DNA of 64,000 nucleotides from Lathyrus oleraceus (taxonomy: Eukaryota; Streptophyta; Magnoliopsida; Fabales; Fabaceae), in NCBI RefSeq assembly GCF_024323335.1, contig NC_066584.1:428429319-428493318 (forward strand), given 5' to 3'. A model generated the notes under the pieces. That model did not search any database and had not been told where the DNA came from. It was given only the letters and a program-made list of their open reading frames with translations. The position numbers and the translations under genes were made by a program. Positions 19,658 through 32,229 of the stretch are shown here, in pieces (positions within the stretch are counted from its first letter, which is position 1; the number at the start of each line of letters is the position of its first letter).

Positions 19658-22600
19658 AGATATTCTCGAGCTGAAGGAGAAAATGAGCGAACTGATCAAC
19701 GTCATGCAAGGGTTTGCCGTGGGGCAAAAAGCACTTACTGATAAAGTGGAGAAGCTCGAGCGGGCTTCAGCTGCCAACAGTGGTAACAATCAGGAAGGTG
19801 TTTCCAACAATGGCCTTGGTGGTTCCAGGGATGGGGGAGATCCCAGAAAGAAAACTACTGTTGGTGTGGTGATAGATAATGGTGGGGGTTTTGGTGTTGC
19901 CACAGGCGGTGGACCAGGTCCGGTGAACAACAATCTGAAGGATAGTCTGTTTCCTCCTTTCTTCGGGGCTGAGGAGGATAGAGAAGAAGACCAGTTCTCC
20001 GTGCTGAATGAACAGTTTGGTCAATACGGTGTTCAACCACCAAACAAAGAGATTCAGGTGCTGGCGGAGAAAATCAGGGCTCTTGAAAGTTATGCTACTC
20101 CGGGGGTTGTCAACATGTCGAACATGGGGCTGGTTGAGGGGATTGTGATCCCGCAAAAGTTTAAAGCGCCCGCGTTTGACAAATATAATGGGAGTTCTTG
20201 CCCGGAAACTCATCTCCAGGCTTTTGTCTGAAAGATTTCGGCTTATACAATGGACCAGAAGCTTTGGATGTATTTCTTCCAGGACAGTCTGTCTGGGGGG
20301 TCTTTGGAATGGTACACCAAATTGAGGTCATCTGATATCAAAAGCTGGCAAGATCTTGGCGATGCGTTCTTTAAACAATACCAATTTAATGCTAACATGG
20401 CTCCTAGCCGTACCCAATTGCAGGGTATGTCTCAGAAGCCTAATGAGGGGTTTAAAGAATATGCATAGAGGTGGAGGGAGCTGGCTGCCCGAGTCCAACC
20501 TCCGTTGGTAGATAGAGAAATGTCTGATTTGTTCATGGGTACCCTTCAGGGGACGTTTGCAGAGACGATGGTTGGATGCCCGGTTACCAACTTTGCTGAT
20601 ATAGTGGTGGCCGGAGAAAGAATAGAAAGCTGGTTAAAGATGGGAAAGATTCAGGGTAGTGCTTCGTCGTCTGGGTCGAAGAAACCCTTTAGGAATGGCC
20701 AGAGAAAGAAGGAGGGTGATACAAGTGCTGTATATACCCAGAAAAGACAAGGTAGGGATCGTTACTACCAGCACACTACTGCGGTAACCATTCCTGCTGA
20801 TAATCAACCCGCACAATAACAACAACAACAACAACCGCCGCAACAACGACAACCATTTCAACAGAGACCGTAGAGGGCCGGGTATCAGGTAAGAGGACGA
20901 ATGAATGATCGTCAATTTGATAGACCACCTGTGACCTACTCATTCTTGCTGAAGAAGCTGAAAGATTTGGGGTTGGTCCAGCTGAGGACGTTGGCTCCGT
21001 TGAGACCTGACCAGAGGCCGGCCAGTTTTGATGAGAATGCCAAATGTGAATTCCACTCAGGTGCCCCTGGATACAATGTGGAAAATTGTAAAGCTTTTAA
21101 GCATGTTGTCCAGGACTTGGTGGATTCTAAAGCCATCAATTTTGCTCCATCTCCAAATGTGAATGCTAATCCCATGCCCGCGCATGGTCAAATGGGGGTG
21201 AATGCGATTTCTGAAGATGGTAGAACCTTTAGGCTGTTGAATGTGGATCAGTTGAAGACTCCATTGGCTGAGGTCAAGAGGCAGTTGTTGTAGAATGGGG
21301 TCTTCCCGGGGTGTGATGACTGTTGTGCTGCGTGCACCGTTGCTCCTAATGGGTGTGCTTTGTGGAGGGAAGTTGTTCAGAGGATGATGAATGAGGGAAG
21401 CCTCAGAGTTGAGAAGGTGGATTTGGGGAAAGAAGACGTCTCCATCATAACCATCTATTTTGATCTGATTGATTTGTCAACGCTGGAAGATGCGACTCCG
21501 GTTACCATCACGGTACCTGGGCCAATTCCTTATGACAATGATGACGCCGTGCCGTGGCACTATGGTGGGGAGGTTTATTGTAATGGGGAGAAGCAGGAAG
21601 ATCAGGCTGCAGGTGAAACCACCGTTTCAAAGGTGGATAATGCCGGACCCAGTGGTTTCACTCGCAGTGGAAGGTTGTTTGCACCTGATGCTTTGAGGAG
21701 TGGGGATGGAGAGAGAGAAAAGAAAGATAAGGCCGAGGCTTTAGCCAGGGCAAGAGGGAAGCAGGTGGTAAGCGAGGGTACTCCTGCAGTGACACCGGCG
21801 CCTGGTGGGTCGGAGAAAGAACTTGATGATGAAGCTGAAGAATTTTTGAGGATCATCAAGAGGTCAGAGTACAAGCTTGTTGACCATCTGCAGCAGACTC
21901 CATCCAAGATCTTAATCTTGTCCTTATTGCTGAGCTCCGAGGGGCATAGGGAGGCTTTGTTGAAAATACTGAAGAGAGCATATGTTCCCCAGGAGATACC
22001 AAACAATCAGTTGGAGACGGTGGTGTCAAACGTCAATGCCAGCCATGGGCTGGGTTTCACTGATTTGGATCTGACTGTGGATGGGCGGAATCACAATAGG
22101 GCATTACACATTGGAATGGAGTGTAAAGGAGCAGTGCTCTCGCACGTGTTGGTTGATACCGGCTCATCACTCAATGTGTTACCGAAGAAAGCCCTGGCAA
22201 AGCTGGACTGTGAAGGATTAATCCTGAGGCCCACAGACCTGGTTGTGAGAGCTTTCGATGGTTCGAAACGGGCTGTGTTTGGGGAAGTGGAGCTCCCAGT
22301 GAAGATCGGGCCCGAGGTGTTCAAGTCCGTATTCTATGTCATGGATATTCAGCCAGCATACAGTTGCCTATTGGGTCGCCCATGGATACATGCTGCAGGG
22401 GCAATGACTTCGACTTTGCACCAAAAACTGAAGTATATCTGGGACGGGAAGGTCGTCACCGTTTGTGGGGAAGAAGATATCTTCGTCAGCCACCTATCAT
22501 CGTTCAAGTATGTTGAAATGGACGGTGAAATTGTTGAAACGCCAAGTCAGGCATTCGAAACCGTCAAGGTGGAGAATGCTATTTTTGCTAAAGAGGAGAA

Positions 22601-22930
22601 GCCGTCCATTTCTTCGTATAAACAGGCTGCTGAGGTGGTGAAGAATGGAGAAGCTTCTGGTTGGGGGAAGATGATGGACATCGCCGCCAAGAAAGACAGA
22701 TTTGGGATTGGTTATCAGCCGGGCCGAGGTTCGTCCGGTCAGAGCAGGGGTCGTCGCCAAACATTCACGTTCACTAGTGCTGGAAGGCTGGATCCAGATC
22801 ACATCTGTATGGTGGGTAAGGAGGTCGACAGTGACTGTGAGCTTGATCAATGGATAAAACCGTGCGTACCAGGGAAGGAGATCCAAAACTGGAAGACCGA
22901 AAAGATCATCACTGTCACTCTACGTGAAGA
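19658..22930 (+). pseudogene. gag-pro: Ogre gag-protease with five in-frame stops
   Basis: A single frame (codon starts divisible by 3) encodes DILELKEKMSELINVMQG..., the Ogre capsid motif (MDQKLWMYFFQDSLSGGSLEWY, MAPSRTQLQGMSQKP), a Gln-rich segment, a C/H-containing stretch near 21050-21090 (CEFHSGAPGYNVENC) and an aspartic protease with VDTGSSLNVLP (about 22150). Stops sit at 20229 (TGA), 20466 (TAG), 20817 (TAA), 20871 (TAG) and 21291 (TAG). Each can be derived from CGA, CAG or CAA by one C-to-T change. The first codons are missing because gag is cut by the SIRE LTR; an apparent upstream ATG at 19584 belongs to that LTR. The predicted donor site at 22931 ends this exon. Confidence 0.92.
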
Positions 22931-23104
22931 GTAATATTTCTTGTTTTTCAATTCTGTCTGCATGAAAGCCATACGTTTTGCCCGAAACGTAATGGTTCAT
23001 TGTAAGGGCCACCTCATGTGTTTCATTTTGCAATATTTGCATCATAAATAAAAGGATGTTTTTCATTAAAAGCGGTGTTCCCTGTTTTTCATTTATTTTT
23101 GCAG
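22931..23104 (+). other. Predicted Ogre intron between protease and RT (174 nt)
   Basis: The donor GTAATA at 22931 directly follows the last protease codons, and a pyrimidine-rich stretch ends in TTTTTGCAG at 23104. Removing exactly this segment joins the partial codon GA to T and puts the RT frame in phase with no stop across the join. Without splicing, a TAA at 22932-22934 ends the protease frame. An intron at this position is a known feature of Ogre elements; the exact borders are my prediction. Confidence 0.75.
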
Positions 23105-26100
23105 TTTAATAAAAACAAAAATAAAAATGGCAATGTTTTCATTTTCCTTTTCAATTTGTCTCGCTCCGGTTCTAAAGCAATGCATGAATCAACATTCATG
23201 TAGATGCGATCATTCACCGGATCTCATTGATAACAATCCTGTTACACCCTCATATGACTTCGACAATCCGATCTATCATGCCGAAGAAGAAGGCGAAGAA
23301 GATTGTGAACTGCCGGAGGAATTAGCCAGGTTGTTGAAACAAGAGGAGAAGGTGATTCAGCCACAAGAAGAGCAAGTTGAGGTTGTGAATCTGGGTACCG
23401 ACGAGGTCAGAAAGGAAGTGAAAGTTGGGGCCGCTTTGGAGGTGAGTGTTAAGAGCAGAATGGTAGCCTTGTTGAAGGAGTATGTCGATATCTTCGCCTG
23501 GTCTTATCGGGATATGCCAGGGTTGGATACCGATATTGTTGTGCACAAGCTACCATTGAGAGCAGATTGTCCTCCAGCGAAGCAGAAGTTGCGCAGAACT
23601 CGACCCGAGATGGCCATGAAAATCAAAGAGGAGGTCCAGAAGCAGTTGGATGTTGGGTTCCCCGCTGTCACTAATTATCCGCCTTGGGTCGGAAACATTG
23701 TGCCGGTGCCGAAGAAGGATGGAAAGGTGAGAATGTGTGTGGACTACCGGGATCTAAACAGAGCTAGCCCGAAGGATGATTTTTCGTTACCTCACATTGA
23801 TGTGTTGGTAGATAATACAGCTCAATTCTCGGTGTTTTCCTTCATGGATGGCTTTTCTGGCTATAATCAAATCAAAATGTCGCCAGATGATATGGAGAAA
23901 ACAACGTTCATCACACCGTATGGCACTTTCTGCTATAAGGTGATGCCATTCGGTCTCAAGAATGCCGGTGCTACTTACCAGAGGGCCATGGTGACTTTGT
24001 TTCATGATATGATTCATCATTAAATTGAATGCTATGTTGATGACATGATAGCAAAGTCCCAAACAGAAGAGGGGCATCTGGTAGATCTGGCCAAGCTATT
24101 TGACCGACTGAGACAATTCAGACTGAGGTTGAATCCGAACAAGTGTACTTTCGGAGTGCGGTCCGGTAAATTGTTGGGGTTTATTGTAAGCGAAAGAGGA
24201 ATCGAGGTTGATCCTGCTAAAGTAAAAGCAATACGAGAAATGCCTGAACCGAGAACAGAGAAAGAGGTTCGTGGTTTTTTAGGTAGATTGAACTACATTT
24301 CACGGTTCATATCTCACCTAACAGCCACGTGTGAACCGATATTCAAGTTGTTAAGGAAAGATCAAACGGTCAGGTGGAATAATGATTACCAAGCGGCATT
24401 TGAGAAGATAAAAGAATATTTGCAGGAGCCTCTGATTCTGATGCCTCCTGTAGAGGGACGACCGTTAATTCTGTACTTGGCGGTCCTCGAGGGGTCTATG
24501 GGGTGTGTACTGGGGCAGCATGACGAGTCTGGTCGAAAAGAGCATGCGATTTACTACCTTAGCAAACAGTTTATCGACTATGAAACAAGATATTCACTGC
24601 TCGAGAAAACTTGTTGTGCTTTGGTCTGGGCTGCTCGCCGACTGAGACAGTATATGATGGTTCATACCACTTTGTTGATTTCCACGATGGATCCAATCAA
24701 GTACATTTGTGAGAAGCCAGCATTGACCGGACGGGTTGCGAGATGGCAAATGATTTTGACCGAATATGATGTACAGTATACCTCTCAAAAAGAAATAAAG
24801 GGGAGTGTATTGTCTGATTACCTCGCCCAGCAACCCATTGAGGATTATCAACCGATGAAGTTTGAATTCCCTGATGAGGACATCATGTTTCTCAAATCGA
24901 AAGATTATGAGGAACCAATCCCGGAGGAGGGGCCTGACCCTGAATCCGAATGGATTCTGATGTTTGATGGGGCCGTTAACATGAATGGTAGCGGTGTTGG
25001 TGCTGTTTTGGTTACGCCGAAGGGATCCCACATTCCTTTTACTGCCCGGCTAACATTTGAGTGCACCAACAACGTGGCTGAATACGAAGCTTGTATCTTG
25101 GGGATTGAAGAGGCGATTGATTTGCGGATCAAGAACCTTGTTATATATGGAGATTCAGCTTTGGTTGTGAATCAGGTTAACGGAAAGTGGTATACGCATC
25201 AATCTCATTTAATTCCATACCGGGATTATACGAGGAGATTGTTGACGTTTTTCACCAAGGTGGAATTACACCATGTGCCGAGAGAAGAGAATCCTTTGGC
25301 AGATGCTTTGGCTACTTTGGCCGCCTTGATTAAGGTACAGTGGTGGAATCAAATCCCTAGTGTTGAGGTGGGACGTCTGGATAAACCGGCTTATGTGTTT
25401 GCTGTTGAGGTAGCGCCTGATGACGAGAAGCCGTGGTACTATGATATCAAGCGCTATCTGGAAACCCAAGAGTATCCCGAGGGAGCATCCAAGAAGGACC
25501 GAAAGACTCTGAGGAGGTTGGCCATGGTGTTCTATCTGAACAAGGATGGGGTTTTGTACAAACGAAATTTCGATTGGGTTTTGCTCAGATGTGTTGATGA
25601 TAAAGAAGCAAGCCAGTTGATGAAAGAAGCACACAAGGGGACGTTTGGTACCCATGCCAGTGGGAATGCAATGGTGAAAAAGTTGTTACGGGCTGGTTAT
25701 TATTGGATGACAATGGAGGCCCAGTGTTTCAACTTCGTGCGGAAATGTCATAAATGCCAGATTTATGCTGACAAGGTGCACGTGCCTCCAAATCCGTTGA
25801 GCTTAATGTCGTCTCCATGGCCGTTTGCTATGTGGGGCATGTATATGATCGGAAAGATCGAGCCTACGGCTTCGAATGGGCACCGGTTCATATTAGTGGC
25901 TATTGATTACTTCACTAAGTGGGTGGAAGCAGCCTCTTATGCTAATGTGACGAAGCAGGTCGTTGCCCGATTTCTGAAGAGAGATATCATTTGCAGATAT
26001 GGGGTTCCCGAAAGAATCATTACTGATAATGGCTCTAATTTGAACAACAAGATGATGGCAAAACTGTGTTGGGAGTTCAAGATTGAGCATCACCATTCTT

Positions 26101-26279
26101 CTCCTTATCGTCCGAAGATGAATGGGGCGGTCGAGGCAGCTAATAAGAATATTAAGAAGATTGTGCAGAAGATGGTTGTGACCTATAAGGATTGGCACGA
26201 GATGTTTCCGTTTGCATTGCATGGGTATCGAACCTCGGTGCGTACATCTACTAGGGCAACACCATTCTCGAGATGTTAG
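23105..26279 (+). pseudogene. pol: Ogre RT, RNase H, archaeal RNase H and integrase, defective
   Basis: The exon reads through an acidic N-terminus (EDCELPEELARLL) into RT (KDGKVRMCVDYRDLNRASPKDDF; YVDD at about 24033), RNase H (EGSMGCVLGQHDESGRK), the Tat-specific archaeal-type RNase H (MFDGAVNMNGSGVGAV, NVAEYEAC, IYGDSALV, PLADALATLA) and integrase (zinc finger ending CHKCQIYAD; core ending ITDNGSN and NGAVEAANK). Defects: one in-frame TAA at 24021-24023 just before YVDD; tyrosine in WGMYMIG (about 25832-25853) where related elements have the first catalytic aspartate (WGID in the E1 copy here); and loss of the integrase C-terminal domain, the frame ending two residues after TPFS at 26279. 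The E1 copy keeps that C-terminus, so a deletion joined integrase to the 3' UTR. Confidence 0.92.
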
Positions 26280-28172
26280 ATATTTTCACTCACTTGCAGG
26301 TTGTGATGTGAAGCCTTTTTGACAAAGGATCCCCGTGGAGTCCAATCGGGGGACAAGGCGTTGAAGAATGGTGAAAAGACGACGGAAAGACGTGCGACGA
26401 TCCTGGAGGATTAATCAAGAAGACTCTTCAAAGTCTGAAGAATTGGAAAGTTGATACCGATTTGAGGAGTTCGATCTCCGTGGAGTACGGAGAAGGTGAG
26501 AATACAAGGTGATCAATCAGAAAAGTCCAGACGAGTCTGGGAGCTCTCAAAAGTGGAAAGCTGACACTGTGGTTAGATAGTGAATACCAGGGTTCGATGA
26601 GTCGACGGGTGTTCTGTGCCGGATATTCCTTATTTCCCCTAGCAGGGTCGGATTGTTATCTCCCCAACGGGTTCAAGGTCGTTGTTTCCTTGGCATACAG
26701 GCCTGAAGGTGGCATAATCCCCAAGCAGTGTCGGGATTGTTATATCCCTGGCAAGTCGAAGATTGATGTTTTCCCCACAGAGTGCGTTGGTGGTTTCTTC
26801 CCCAACGAAGTCCCCAAGCGGATCGGGTTCAGTGGAGGTCATCCCTGGTGAGGGTTGTCCTATCCCCCAACAACAGTGCTATTCCCCAGCGGGGTGGAGA
26901 TTGGGGTGGTATCGAGTTCCTCAACAGAGTGCCTCGAGCTCCCCAGAAGAGTCCCTTGAGGGGGATACTTTTTATGCATTCATCATTTAGATAAGCATAG
27001 CATATTGCATAGCTAATTGCGTAGCACTTCCATAATTATGGAGCATTGCGCTAAAAAAAAATCATGCATCATCATTGCAAGCATAAACTAGTCTCAAGCC
27101 GTGGTTACTGTTTGAGAATTGGTTTCGCCAGATGGTGAGGATGTTACTATGAGGAGTTCAGCATCGTGATTCTGAATCAACAGTATTCCCCAGTAGTGCG
27201 ATATTGGAGGAAAATTTTCTGTCGGGCGGAGATGGAAATAACAGAAAAAAAATCAAAGAAGTTTTTCGGGGTCCAAAGAAGGAAAAAGAGAGGAGAGAAG
27301 GAGAATGATCCCTAGCTAAGCGCAATTTGATCGTTCACAATGGATTAAGCAGGGATGGCATGCTCATGACTTATTATCCCCAGCATAGGTCATTGGCCCG
27401 CGGGCCGCCTCATTTATCACATGTTCTTATTTCTGCCGATGCTGCCAGGCATGAAGTTGTTTCGGTATTCAGACCAATGTGGCATTCAGGCCAGTTTCCG
27501 ATATTCAGATTGAAGAAGTTTCCGACGATCAAGTCGAAGTACTTGAGGCACTCAGGCCAGTTTTTCGATGATCAGATCGAAGGAGTTTCCGACGATCAGG
27601 TCGAAGTACTTATGGCACTCAGGCCAGTTTTCCGATGATCAGATCGAAGAAGTCTCCGACGTTCAGGTCGACGCACTTGTGGCATTCAGGCCAGTTTCCG
27701 ATGATCAGATCGAAGAAGTTTCCGACGTTCAGGTCGACGCACTTGTGGCATTCAGGCCAGTTTTTCGGTATTCAGACCAAAGTGGTATTCAGACCGAAAT
27801 GGCATTCAGGCCAGTTTTTCGGGCATTTAGGCCAATCTCTCGGTGTTCAGACTGGTATTAATACTCTCATATTCCGATGCTCAGTATTCAGACTGACGAG
27901 CGGCGTTCAAGCCATGGTGGCTCCTGTGTTACCATTTATTTTGGTATCCAAGTTAACATTCTGTTTCGGTATTCAGGCCGACTATCTCCGTACCAGACGG
28001 ATTTTTCTTTCAAGATCACTTCTTTGCCGATTCTGACAGGCATGGTTAATTATTTCCCAGTAGAGCGCAAATTGTTCGTCTGTTCTTGGTATTCAATCAC
28101 TCTTCACCCTGATCATCTGAAAGCCGAGGCTGTTCATATCGACAGGTTCACAGTGGATTGAATAGGGGCAGC
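26280..28172 (+). other. Ogre 3' untranslated region
   Basis: Noncoding sequence between the truncated integrase and the LTR. 26600-26960 holds many variants of a TTCCCCAGCGGG/TCCCCAACG phrase. 27480-27860 is a 66-67-bp tandem array (listed separately). It ends with the purine-rich AATAGGGGCAGC immediately before the LTR (TGTAACACC at 28173), the likely polypurine tract. Open frames here are repeat-derived and without motifs. Confidence 0.75.
27480..27860 (+). repeat. 66-67-bp tandem repeats in the Ogre 3' UTR
   Basis: Units start with TGGCATTCAGGCCAGTTT or a variant at 27480, 27546, 27613, 27680 and 27746 (periods 66, 67, 67, 66). Each contains GATCAGATCGAAGAAG and TTTCCGACG. After 27746 the units shorten and decay into TTCAG-ACC phrases to about 27860. 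Confidence 0.92.
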
Positions 28173-29427
28173 TGTAACACCTCAAAATTTGCCCTCCTCT
28201 CTTGGGACTAGCTTAGCATATTGCATTTCATATTTAGGGCATTAGTCATTACATATTGCATATCATGTGGAAAAAAAGAAGATCATCCTCCAAAGTCTTT
28301 CTCAGAAAATAGAGAGGTTAAGAGATTCAAGCCTGAGGGTCTCATGGATTGATCACTAGCCATCTGAGGGTTTGTGCTTCAATTAGGGTTTCTTGGTCCT
28401 TAAAGGAGGTTGGGCATTGTCTTGGTTGCAAGGATACATCATCATCATCATGGTTATTGTCATCTGTAAGGGGTTCATTGTTCATGCTCAGATTCCTTGG
28501 GATTAGGGTTTTGACCTCTGGTCAACCCTAATCAGTGTCACTCTACCAGTCAGGGTTTCTCAAGGAGATGGGGTTTATTTCTTGGATGGAGATCATATGG
28601 TTATTATGGGAAGTTTACAAGAGCTAGGGTTTCATTTTGGAGTCATTTCCTCAAGTGGTAGAGGCTCAAGCTGATCAGAGTATGGCTAGGTCATCTGAGG
28701 ACCTAGAAAGTCAACAGAAAGTCAACTGAGGGCTAGGAGGGGGAGAAATGGTTTGAGACACTTCATTCATGCTCAAAAGAGGCTTATTCATCATGTCAAA
28801 TGCATATCTTGAAGAATTTGAGGTCAGATCAAAAGTTTCGAAAAATGGAAAGTGACCTGTAATTGAAAGTTTCCAAAAATGAAAAGTTTTTGGTTCAAAT
28901 TCAACTAGATCTTACATCAACAAAGAAGCTTCAAATGAAGTTTTGTCCAACATGAAAGTTGAAGATCTTTCTCTCCCATTTCCAAGAAGTCCAAGATCAT
29001 GAGTTTATGATGAATGGTTGAGGAGATATGGTCAAATCTTTGGCAAGTGTGTTTGAAACTTCAAAAGGACATAACTTTTGAATCATAACTCCAAATTGAG
29101 TGCTCCTTTTTGCATAATTCTTCTCATGACATGAACTTTCCAAATCATTCATCACATTACATCAGAATTCATCATATAATCATTTGCACATTCATGACCA
29201 TTTTGGAGGGAAATTTACAAATTCAAAATTGGTGCATCATATGAGCTTTTTAACCATTCCAACATGTTTATAAGATGATTTTAAGTGAAAATGCATGGCC
29301 ATTGGTTACTGTTCACGTAGGATTGCATGCATGGGGTGAAAAAACCAATTTTTGCATAACACCTTATTTCTCACTAATCTCCAATTAACCAAAGCTTAAT
29401 TAATTTTTCAGCATGATTAGGCAAGCA

Positions 29428-29435
29428 TATAAAAG
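29428..29435 (+). promoter_or_regulatory. TATA box of the Ogre LTR
   Basis: GCATATAAAAGG about 1.25 kb into the LTR, the only strong TATA box I see in it, followed by a CT-rich region. It is the likely U3/R promoter of the element. Confidence 0.5.
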
Positions 29436-32229
29436 GTTAATCCTAACAGAATTCTCATTATTCATCATTTCTAGATCTAAAATTTTTTCCCTCCAAAATT
29501 TTCTCCCAATCCAAATTCAAATTTTCTTCACATAAGCTATTGATTTTCATCCATATTCTTGTTCTCTGATATTGATTTAGTGTAGATCAAGCATTGGATC
29601 ATTGATTTTGGCCAGAATTCATGCATAATCCAAGGAAGAACACAAACATGGAAGTTCAAGTTTGAGCTAGATCTGAGCCTCTCCAAGCCTTAATTCATTC
29701 TTAAAGCTTCATAACAAGTGCTCAGGAGTAGATCTACACACGTGCCAAGCCTTGAATCACCAGAATTCACTACTGCCATTGTTGGAGCTTCAAGAAGGTG
29801 CAAATTTTGAATCTCTTAATTCTCTATTTTATGTGCATATTATTGTAGATCTTTCCACGCTGAAAATTCTGATCTAAATTTCATAAAAAACGGATGAATA
29901 TTGCATGAGATATGTGAGTTTAAAGTTTGACATGCATATGTGTTTTCCTTCGATTCTCTCGATTCATGAAGAATTTGGCCAAAATAATACTCGATGTGTA
30001 ATCCTCGTGGAACAAGCTTTCGAATGGTATATAGTTTTCAAAAATCTGGAAAAAAAATTTTGAGAGTACTGTAGCACCACCGTCTTCATGAAGAAGACGG
30101 TGGAAACCACTGCATGAGCTGCCGTGCATGAATAGTACCAGTGCTGCTCTGGTTCAGGTGTTAAGGTTAGCGCTTGGTAATTGCCGTGTACACGGTTTGA
30201 TACCACGCGAGCGCTTTTTTTTTCACTTGTTTCCTCAATTAATCCAAACGCTGCGTTTTGATCTTTGTGAACGCATGCACGGTTCGATTCCTGGCGGATG
30301 CAAATTTTGATTATTTGGATTTAGCGCTTCATTTGAATATGCACAGGGTTCGATTCCCACCGGTTCCAGTTATTTTCAAATTAATTCAACATTTGCATTT
30401 CCCTCCAATTTCAACATGTTGCTTTGTTCATCATTTCAATTTTTTTTTTACCAACTTTAAAAAATCATATTAAATTGAAAATAGATCCAATTAATTCCCA
30501 ATTTTTTGCAAAATGTTCATGTGTTTGTCTATTATTTTTTTATATGAATTTCATGATTTTATCATTTCTGGATTTTGAATTGTGGACTGTTATTTGAGTA
30601 TGATGCAAAATGTGATATGCTTCATTCATTCTATTGTGAAATGCTCATACATTGGCCAATTGACCTGAAATTTGGTACACTGATTCCTAACATGTTGATG
30701 GATTTTTGAGGCTTGGTTTGGTATTGTTCTCATGTTCCATCTCTGTTTTATGCACATAAACGTTTGGTGTGACAATGTGTCTCACACAATTTGATGTCAT
30801 ACTTGTGCATTTTCATTTCTAGATCAAATGAGCTCCGCTGTTTCCAATTTTTGGCATGATGATTGTGTTAGACATGTTTATATCACATAAAAATTTCCAG
30901 AATTGTTTGATTCATTTCTATTTTAATATGGAATTTTGATTCTTGATGATCAATTGTATGCTTTGAAATTGCCTTTGTCTTCTCATGCTCATGAAATGAC
31001 TTTGCTTAATGCTTTTGACTTGGTCCTTTTTAGGACATGTTCTTGCTTGATTGTAGATGCTTCTTGTTGAATATCAAGTTCTATTTTGACTTTTTGATTC
31101 ACCTTTGACCCTAGGCTTTGCCCTAGGGGTTTGTACTCACATTTGAGCTTTGAATTTCAGGTTCAAGCATTCATCTCCATGATTGATGTTGCCTCATCAT
31201 TTGAGCTTGGCTATTTGCTATGTTTGCTAACCTTTGGTTATTTTGTAGGTCCTTTGGTGAATTACTTGAGTGTTAGCCTCTTATGGCTTACATGTTGTAC
31301 ATATTGGGATTGTCTGTCTGTTGTTATCTGTTAACTGTTGGTTGTTTGTCTGAATAGAATACTGATGCTTTAGCTTTTCTCACAGGTACTTTAGCCGCTT
31401 TAACTCATTATTTGAGTTGCTTTGCTTTGATTGTGGTTGGCATACCACTTAGGTAATCTCTTTAACTCCATGTAGTCTGGAAGACCTGCTATCTTTGGCA
31501 GGCACCTGTCTGAAGCCCTCCTTAAGAGGCATTGTTTTTTATTGTTTATATTTGTGCCATGTACTTCAAAGACCTCCTAAGTGAAGAGGCATTGGCAGAT
31601 AGAAGGGATGTGCAATCCATTCCCTGCTATTCAGTTGAGTCTTTCATCTTGCTCGCACTACGTGCTGATGCATTTTGAATAAACACCCAAAATCTTGTAT
31701 ATAGAGTCAGTCATTGTGGAATAGAGTTCCTCATTCTGGACTCCCACACCTTCTTTGATTCATGCTCACCCAGGCCCGGGTTAAGAGCTGTGAGGTCTAA
31801 CCCTCATCTCCCATTTCATCTGCTCACCCTGACGGTCAATGTCAGTGGTTAAGAGCCTCAGACACCCTTTCCAGTGTTGGCTTGTTTGTCGAGGTCGATA
31901 TGACCCCTCGACTAAAGCCCAGCCTTGTATGAGCCGCTTGTTTGCATATAGCATGTGATGATTTCTTTTGATGTTTATCTGCTTTTGCTTCTCATCTCCT
32001 TTCTGTAGGAGTCGTATGATCAACTTTCGAGGAAGTTGAACGTACGCAAAGATAAACTTGAGTTGACTCACTACCTATGTGAGTCAAACTCTTGTTAGAG
32101 ACCTCAACCTAGGGTTATAATTTGCATGATGACTATTAGGCTCGAGTTAGTCTCCCTTTTAGTCTGTTATTCCCTTGGTCTCTAGTTAGGAGAAAGTTTC
32201 TCCCCTGTTGAGGGGAACTACGCCGCCCT

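Noticed and set aside
9287..19662. A target-site duplication for the minus-strand SIRE element
   Set aside because: GACTT and AGATA do not match in any register I tried within a few bases of the ends.
27327..28161. Overlapping open frames in the Ogre 3' UTR
   Set aside because: They are translations of the 66-67-bp tandem array and differ between frames without any conserved motif.
30160..30360. tRNA gene in the Ogre LTR
   Set aside because: B-box-like strings are present, but no cloverleaf or properly spaced A-box can be drawn.
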